64,000 bases of DNA, from the NCBI GenBank assembly GCA_905250115.1, contig CAJNOI010000014.1, positions 364,548 through 428,547 of the forward strand, given 5' to 3'. Under the pieces are notes generated by a model, which saw only the letters and a program-made list of their open reading frames with translations, was not told the DNA's origin and ran no database searches. The position numbers and the translations under genes were made by a program. This DNA is from Adineta steineri. Its lineage: Eukaryota; Rotifera; Eurotatoria; Adinetida; Adinetidae. Position 1 is the stretch's first letter; every line of letters starts with the position of its first letter. Below are positions 59,301-64,000 of this stretch, piece by piece.

Positions 59301-61354
59301 GGAAGGGATTTTTCTCTAATTTCGAGTGTTTTCTTATAACATATGAGTGCATTTGGATAATCTTTCATTGATGAATGCATAAATCCCATATTCAGATAAT
59401 AGTTAGCCAATGAAGGGTGATATGGAGGAAGATATTTTAAACGGATGTCAAATGTTTTCCGAAAAAACGATAGCGCAGTAGATGTATCTCCCATTGAATG
59501 ATAGCATGCTCCCATATTGTTATAAACGTTGGAGAGTGATGGATGGTTGGGTGAAAGAAGTTTCACTCTGATTTCGAGCGCCTTTTTGTAAAAGAAGAGT
59601 GCAGATTTATGATTATTCATATTGCTATACACTCCACCAATGTGGTTATAGCTGATAGCTATACCAAGTTCATCAGATGGTGATATCTTTTGTTGAATTC
59701 GTAATGCCTTTTCATGATAGAAAAGAGCTTTTGGATACTCTGCCAGGTCGTAATACAATTTACCAATATTATTGTAAACACCACCCAAATATGGATACTT
59801 TGAAAAGTTGATTTCATTGACAACATCAAGTATCCTCTGATAGATCGTTAAGGCTGTTAGAAGATCTCCCTTGTTTTGGTTCATGATTGCTAGATGCACG
59901 TCACATACAAGCACCGACCAATAAGGCTTCAACTCAGATTCACATTTGTCAGCCATGGAGTTAACATATTTGTTAAAAGCTACTTCCATCTGCTTGATTT
60001 CACCCATATACACCATTAACTTAGCTAATCGATTCCAACTATTATTGGATTGCGTATCTTTCCTAAGATTCTCTAGGAGAACTTGCAGTTGTTGATCAGT
60101 AGCTTTCGTAGAAGACAGGTTTACTTGCCAAAGCCGATCCTGGATTTGTTCGAAACCTTCGATTCGAAAGACTGTATGCATTGAAAATAAAATCTCCTGC
60201 TCAGAATCGCCGAATTGGCTTAGAGTATCTAACGAGGCATACGGGGTTGAAGAGAGAGTAGGATCAATTTTGATTTCAAAAAGAATACCCGTTAGATCAG
60301 GATTACTACAAGCACTGTCAGCAAATGCCAGAGACACCTGTCGATCGGTACTTGTTGAAAGAAAATTATTGAATGAAAGAAGAGCATATTTGCTATTTAC
60401 CATCTGCTGAAACTGATGGTTTGGTAAGCCTTGACCACGATATATGATGATTTCACCTGAATGTTTAGGTGCTTCATTGTGAAGACATTCAATTTGTTGC
60501 TGAAGATCCCGTATAAAGAATCGCATTTTCATAATAGTGTCAATATCTTGCGTTCTTAGTGCTTGATTAAGAACAGAATAGATAAAAACTTCTTTTGTAT
60601 ACCACCAAGCGGGTGGGTGAAGCTCGTAGTTGCTTTCAAAGTCATCGATTATTTTTAGTTTGACTGAGTTGTTGTTATATTGTTGACGGCAAAAATTGAC
60701 AAACTGCCGTTTTGAGTCTTCGATATCATCCATTTCGAGAATGATTTCCTTAAGAAGTTGAGAATACATGAACGACTGATCGAGTTCGTCTAGACTACAA
60801 TTATCAAAGCCATTTATTGGAGAAAGTATGCTAACCGAGGCCATCATATTTTCATAATATTTTATGTCTCGTTCAAGCGCGTCACAAACATGTTCCATTT
60901 GAGTAAACACTCCTTTTATTTTATCAAAGCGTGATGCCCATAATTCCTGTTGGGCACGATCATCGCAAACAACATAAATCGAATTGAGTTGAGGTATTTT
61001 TTCGATAAAATACATTAATCGCCTACCAAGGGAGCTTGACACAATCATAAACACATTTCTATGTTCGATTTCTGTAATAAAGTCGATACACTCGTCGCTG
61101 TTTGTAAATGTTTTGATCACGTTTACAATACGGTGGAGTTTAGCGACTGAGCTCCGATAAATATCATCAGATTCGTTGATATTTGGATCTAACCAAATGG
61201 TTATAAAGCTGTCGATAGCAGAAAAACAATTATTGTCAAAAAAAAGTTCGTCACACTTCTCTTGAGCAGTACTATCATTTGTCAGACAGAGACTATTCAT
61301 TTCACTGGTGGTTGTGACGACCGATTCAGCCAAAGAAAGACCATTGGATAGCAT
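56351..61354 (-). CDS. ADP-ribosyltransferase / TPR giant protein, 1667 residues, intronless
   Basis: One uninterrupted exon. The N-terminal 230 residues form a Rossmann-like region (VFMIVSSSLGRRLMYFIEKI, IYVVCDDRAQQELWASRFDK) seen in bdelloid relatives. Residues about 295-410 are an R-S-E type mono-ADP-ribosyltransferase: YRGQ with Arg306, LSTSTDR (about 333-339) and SEQE with the ExE pair at 385-387, so all three catalytic positions are kept. This class moves ADP-ribose from NAD+ to Arg of a target protein. From about residue 480 to 1640 there are 27 kinesin-light-chain-type TPRs of 42 residues (for example KALFYHEKALRIQQ, SALFFYKKALEIRV), a long superhelical peptide-binding scaffold. No signal peptide or membrane segment. 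The natural reading is an enzyme whose target is chosen by the TPR array. The array's regular unit invites expansion by unequal exchange. Target unknown. Confidence 0.9.
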   Translation of the reverse strand: MLSNGLSLAESVVTTTSEMNSLCLTNDSTAQEKCDELFFDNNCFSAIDSFITIWLDPNINESDDIYRSSVAKLHRIVNVIKTFTNSDECIDFITEIEHRNVFMIVSSSLGRRLMYFIEKIPQLNSIYVVCDDRAQQELWASRFDKIKGVFTQMEHVCDALERDIKYYENMMASVSILSPINGFDNCSLDELDQSFMYSQLLKEIILEMDDIEDSKRQFVNFCRQQYNNNSVKLKIIDDFESNYELHPPAWWYTKEVFIYSVLNQALRTQDIDTIMKMRFFIRDLQQQIECLHNEAPKHSGEIIIYRGQGLPNHQFQQMVNSKYALLSFNNFLSTSTDRQVSLAFADSACSNPDLTGILFEIKIDPTLSSTPYASLDTLSQFGDSEQEILFSMHTVFRIEGFEQIQDRLWQVNLSSTKATDQQLQVLLENLRKDTQSNNSWNRLAKLMVYMGEIKQMEVAFNKYVNSMADKCESELKPYWSVLVCDVHLAIMNQNKGDLLTALTIYQRILDVVNEINFSKYPYLGGVYNNIGKLYYDLAEYPKALFYHEKALRIQQKISPSDELGIAISYNHIGGVYSNMNNHKSALFFYKKALEIRVKLLSPNHPSLSNVYNNMGACYHSMGDTSTALSFFRKTFDIRLKYLPPYHPSLANYYLNMGFMHSSMKDYPNALICYKKTLEIREKSLPEQHPDLAVALMNFGQIHHKMGEYNTALCYLEKAREILEKALPFNHPTLILTYDIIGDVYRSMKDYYNALCFYKKGFEILKKSSHAEHMNCAVTCAKISAVYADLGDHESSFFYLKTIPKISEDSLRSNHISLAGIYGDLGRMYLKTDHYESSLVAYMTSMNIKEKYLSSDSLDLAAIYFKIGCLNEKLANNKNAITFYEKTLEIEERSLPPRHTTLLKTYYAISTAYAELGDTKSTFFYIKKLFGSPDKSNVMSIDCDDIHRVLGDKGLTSLKSVLIEKEASTCCDRSPSAVTYRNMGALDQSMGNFPSALSFYQKALDLQMTSASSTHADLVSTYNKIGEVYQLIGDYSAALASYQKSLAIQKNLPSLDPVNLAATYKFIGEIYVSMKNFSQALVFFEKTLEIQERSPPVDNRDLIAFYVQVAAVYHSTLNYSAAVVFYQKALDVDERLLLLDDSELVLIYGHIGASYESLQDYRKALCFREKTLCILENCVPSDEAKLFVSYKNIGTLHYLLHNDSKALAFYQKALDIKEKTASCNESDLDMIYYNVADTYLSAKDYPKALLYYEKIMKLREKLLPVSHPDFIIIYEKVASIYYSTGNYTQAVLFYEKQFEIQKECLPPSHLDLATTCDYIGHSYRELKNYRNALYFYEKSIEIIEKSLPLNDIDLATSYNNIAFIHKCMENFSKAVELYQKAIEMAEKSSPCNYSQLAAIYNNIGQVQKEMENYPEALQCYKKRLEILQQLLPENHPDVINAYKKIAFVYYSMGNYATALSLYETILQAEECLQSDGAFKAMVFIIMGKIHLKMKNYTSSLACFEQTLEIIKHSISYDMRNIAMTYTHIGNVYRCLTDYSMAFSFHQKALEIQEASSNMSQTDLATIYGNIGEVHHGLQDFLTAVSFHQKSLEIREQFLHVNHLDLALTYSNLSIASEGLNQYNDALIYAKRAVNISRNAFNYGHPDALMFRQNLDELCRKLCLDPSEV

Positions 61355-63539
61355 GTTTTTGTTCGTGTAGCTAAAACAAGCGTTGTTTATCGACCAAGTA
61401 TATCTTCGTATATGTGTTCGAAGTTTTAGCTAAGAAATTCCGGCAAACTTCCGAAATATTTTAAGAAACTAAGTCTTGATAAGCAAATAGGATCGGCTTT
61501 GATTGTGAACATAAACTATTGAGAATCAACTAGCATCTGAGTAACACTTTGTAGAAAAAGAGTAAGATTTCGAATAGATAAAAAAGAACGAAAACACGAG
61601 TGAAGAGTGGGTGTGGGTGTGGGTGTGAGCGTCATTTCAGCTATGCTCACACACACACCCACATCCTTCAGGTAGACTTTATCATTCCCGATGGGGATGA
61701 ATTAGCATTAATAATCGACTTCCGAATGCTTCTTTCAATTTTCCGGATTTTCGGATAGTTCTAGCAACTTTTTTGACGCTTCACGGAGCTTTTCGCTATA
61801 CTTCTTACGACATATCTATAAATGATCCTTATAACTTGTTGAGTCCTGCTTAACGTTGAAGCCTATAACTTTTTGGTGGCTACCTTGGGGTGGTTCCCAT
61901 AATCTGTTGGGGATTGTGTGATGGTGATTCAGATAATGTTTAGGAAGCTACCTGGAAACATTATATATTTTTTGTGAAGTTAACGTATATAGCCAACGAG
62001 AATGTGTGTGTAACATTTCACTCGAAGTTTTCGGGCTTTATTCTCTCTAAATAGTATCACGAATGATATCTAAGATCAGCGAGTACGTCATTGTAGTAAT
62101 GATTGACCGAAAAAGTCAATAAATATCTTTCTGTCGTAGGAAATGCGCTAAACATGTGTTGCAGATAAATGTACCTTTAAAAAGGGTGTACCTACTTTGT
62201 AATGATTCAATCATTTGCTTTTCTTCTTCTGACAGTGTTACTAGAATATTAAAAGCTTTCGTTAGAATAGATACGTTTAATGTTTTGAGAAGTATCTTAA
62301 AATTATACCTGCAACTTTCTGAGGACTACCGGAGCATAACATTTGTAAATTCTTTGAACGCTATTTGAACAGGGAACCTATAACTTTTATCGAGCTATCT
62401 TCTGATAGTACTTACGACATTTCAACGGCTATCTGAATGTCATACATATAAATCTTCTCAGTTGCATCCAAATGTGATGTTGTAGGTTTTTATAATATTG
62501 CGGATCCTTGCTGTATGTGTCTCCATTAGTATACAACAAATATTCTTTTTACATGAATTTAGTGCAGTCTTGTCTTTTAGCCTTAACTAAATTGGATAGT
62601 AGAACAGAATTGTCTCGAATACAATGTAACTTTTTGCATCCTCTCATCTGTGTTTTGTCTGTTACAGAGAAATTGATCATAGCTGATAGAGTTAATGCAG
62701 TAAAGCCCTATTACATTTTCTATTAAACCAGTTCTTAATTTTGCTAAATAAATATTATGTCGGAGAGGTTCTAAAGGATAAACTTTTAGCTGATGACAGA
62801 CATAATCAATATTTAATGACCGACAAAAAAATAACGTGCATGAGAGAAAGGTGAAAGAATATTTTGCGTATACTATGGCGGTTCAGAACGCCTACATGCC
62901 ACTTAATTGTTCACTGATTCAACTGTTCGAGTATTTCACTTTTCACATATTTAACGAAGTATTGAAGTGTTTATCTGTTCAAACTTTCTGTTACCGTTCC
63001 ACCCAACGGAGACTTGAACCGTCGAAGTATTCGATTATCTAACTTTTCTATTGACCACATCTGCAAAGTTTTAGTGTGATTATTAGAATTTGAAACTAAT
63101 ATCATAGTCTGAAAAGTTTTAGTTGTGGTTATTTATTATGATTCTGAAATTATTCCTTTGACCGTTACGTTACATTATTTAACCAAGAGATTATTGTCTT
63201 CACACTCTTTGCTGCGCTAAACCCTAAACTCCACAAGGTAATTAGTGCGCTGAAGTAGATTATTTCCTTTATACTGACGCTAACATATATGATGATGAGA
63301 CTGTTTGGCTCACCCTTACTATCACGACTAGTTGAGAACTCTACCGAATCGATAAGTACTCGAATTCATCTTTGACCTTTATATCTATCCATCGTAAGAC
63401 AAAAAATAACACCACGCCGCTTACTACTTACTATTGAGTTATGGAAGAAATTCTTTCTCTTCGTACGAGGGCGACAATAACTTCTTTTGAAAAAGAATAT
63501 CTAACAATGAGAGCAAAAAATATTCCTTCCAATACTAAG
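61355..63539. other. Gene-free stretch with one GT/AC hairpin and vague 40-bp repetition
   Basis: No supported gene. Between about 61810 and 62400 the phrase CCTATAACTTTT or a close variant recurs at irregular 40-bp or longer steps, suggesting a very old tandem array. Open frames at 62156-62368, 62508-62726 and 62836-63042 have no domains. Confidence 0.4.
61604..61670. repeat. GT/AC hairpin element 16
   Basis: GAGTGGGTGTGGGTGTGGGT with GTGAGC at the left and GCTCACACACACACCCACAT at the right. Nearly perfect stem of about 20 bp with a loop of about 15 nt. It lies about 250 bp upstream of the ART-TPR start codon. Confidence 0.85.
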
Positions 63540-63890
63540 AATGTAAGGACGGTGATAGACAAGTGCTTTTTAGTGTAAAAGGCTGATGAAAAAAGAAATA
63601 CGTTTTTTTTTCAGGAAGGAGAATGCAGAAATGAGAAAAAGAAAAAAACGTCTGCCAATGAGACTGCAGGAATGCTGACAGACAAGTTTTTTTCCAGGAA
63701 AAAGTCTGTGAGGATGAGAATAAATAAGTTTTTTTTGTGAAAGTAGACTGCAGAAATAAGTAAAAAAATTCTTCCAACAAAAAGAATATAATTATGATGA
63801 TAAACAAGCTTTTTCTAGGAAAAAAGTGTAACAACACAAAGAAACGCAGTTTTTTTCAGGAGGTAGAATGCAGGAATGTGAGTAAGTTAT
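63540..63890. repeat. Degenerate minisatellite, unit about 60 bp
   Basis: Five to six diverged copies of a unit centred on GACAAGTTTTTTTCCAGGAA followed by AGACTGCAGGAATGAG-like sequence. Unit borders are near 63550, 63600, 63680, 63730, 63800 and 63845. The minus-strand open frame over it repeats a matching amino-acid pattern only because the DNA repeats. Confidence 0.6.
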
Positions 63891-64000
63891 GTTCGCAGAA
63901 AATGCTTGCATGTTTTGCTCACTTCCTGCAACCAAAAACACAAGGAATCCCGGCAGGATCTTTGTCAAATTCTCAAGGATATAGAGCGGAGATACCGACG

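Noticed and set aside
63535-63837. 100-residue minus-strand frame with repeated Phe/Lys/Thr motifs
   Set aside because: Its periodicity is that of the underlying minisatellite; it is not protein evidence.
1-64000. CRISPR arrays, operons or bacterial replication features
   Set aside because: No evenly spaced direct repeats with unique spacers were seen, and spliced genes show the DNA is eukaryotic nuclear.

Overview
This is AT-rich animal nuclear DNA, most likely from a bdelloid rotifer (Rotaria or a close relative). The reasons are many short GT-AG introns (about 45-80 nt), and protein families that are greatly expanded in bdelloids: an R-S-E ADP-ribosyltransferase fused to kinesin-light-chain TPRs, a B-box/NHL propeller protein, a membrane-anchored FG-GAP protein on a Thr/Ser stalk, and an Arf-like GTPase with a coiled coil. 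Several genes look bacterial or fungal, and there are many short GT/AC hairpins resembling the bdelloid telomeric unit. The assignment is inference from content; no database was searched. Three 100-N assembly gaps are present.

Layout. 1-9 kb is a transposon graveyard: a >6.7-kb element with inverted 'CAGATATC' repeats at its ends, a Tc1/mariner-type element nested in it (2114-4958), a palindrome (822-1160), and a 1716-bp foldback element (7229-8944) that split an exon of a secreted EGF-like gene. 10-15 kb holds an intronless FAD monooxygenase and a B-box/NHL gene. 15.6-16.1 kb is a small element with a 9-bp target duplication. 17.4-20.2 kb is a membrane-anchored polyamine-oxidase-like gene. 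20.6-32.6 kb holds the GTPase, a rhodopsin-like GPCR, a signal-peptide/TM protein, a small probably mitochondrial protein, a GMC oxidoreductase and an intronless Kelch-like gene of bacterial type. 33.4-40.3 kb holds a cytochrome b561 gene and an NCS1 purine/cytosine permease gene, the latter cut by an apparently intact 2819-bp hAT transposon with an 8-bp target duplication. 41.7-46.9 kb has a Cys-containing secreted protein, a glycine-rich protein, a dynein-like fragment and a tRNA-Glu-like sequence. 48-54.9 kb has the FG-GAP gene, a secreted protein and a prolyl-4-hydroxylase. 56.3-61.4 kb is a single 1667-residue ART-TPR open frame. 61.4-64 kb is gene-poor and ends in a minisatellite.

Exon joins were made by hand from splice sites. 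For every complete multi-exon model except the small mitochondrial gene (see there), the exon lengths sum to a whole number of codons, which is the main support for the joins. The genes do not form one pathway. The common themes are flavin or metal redox enzymes, cell-surface proteins, genes of possible foreign origin, and recent transposition into exons. The most unusual feature is a dispersed family of at least fifteen tiny GT/AC inverted-repeat elements in introns and spacers, never in exons.
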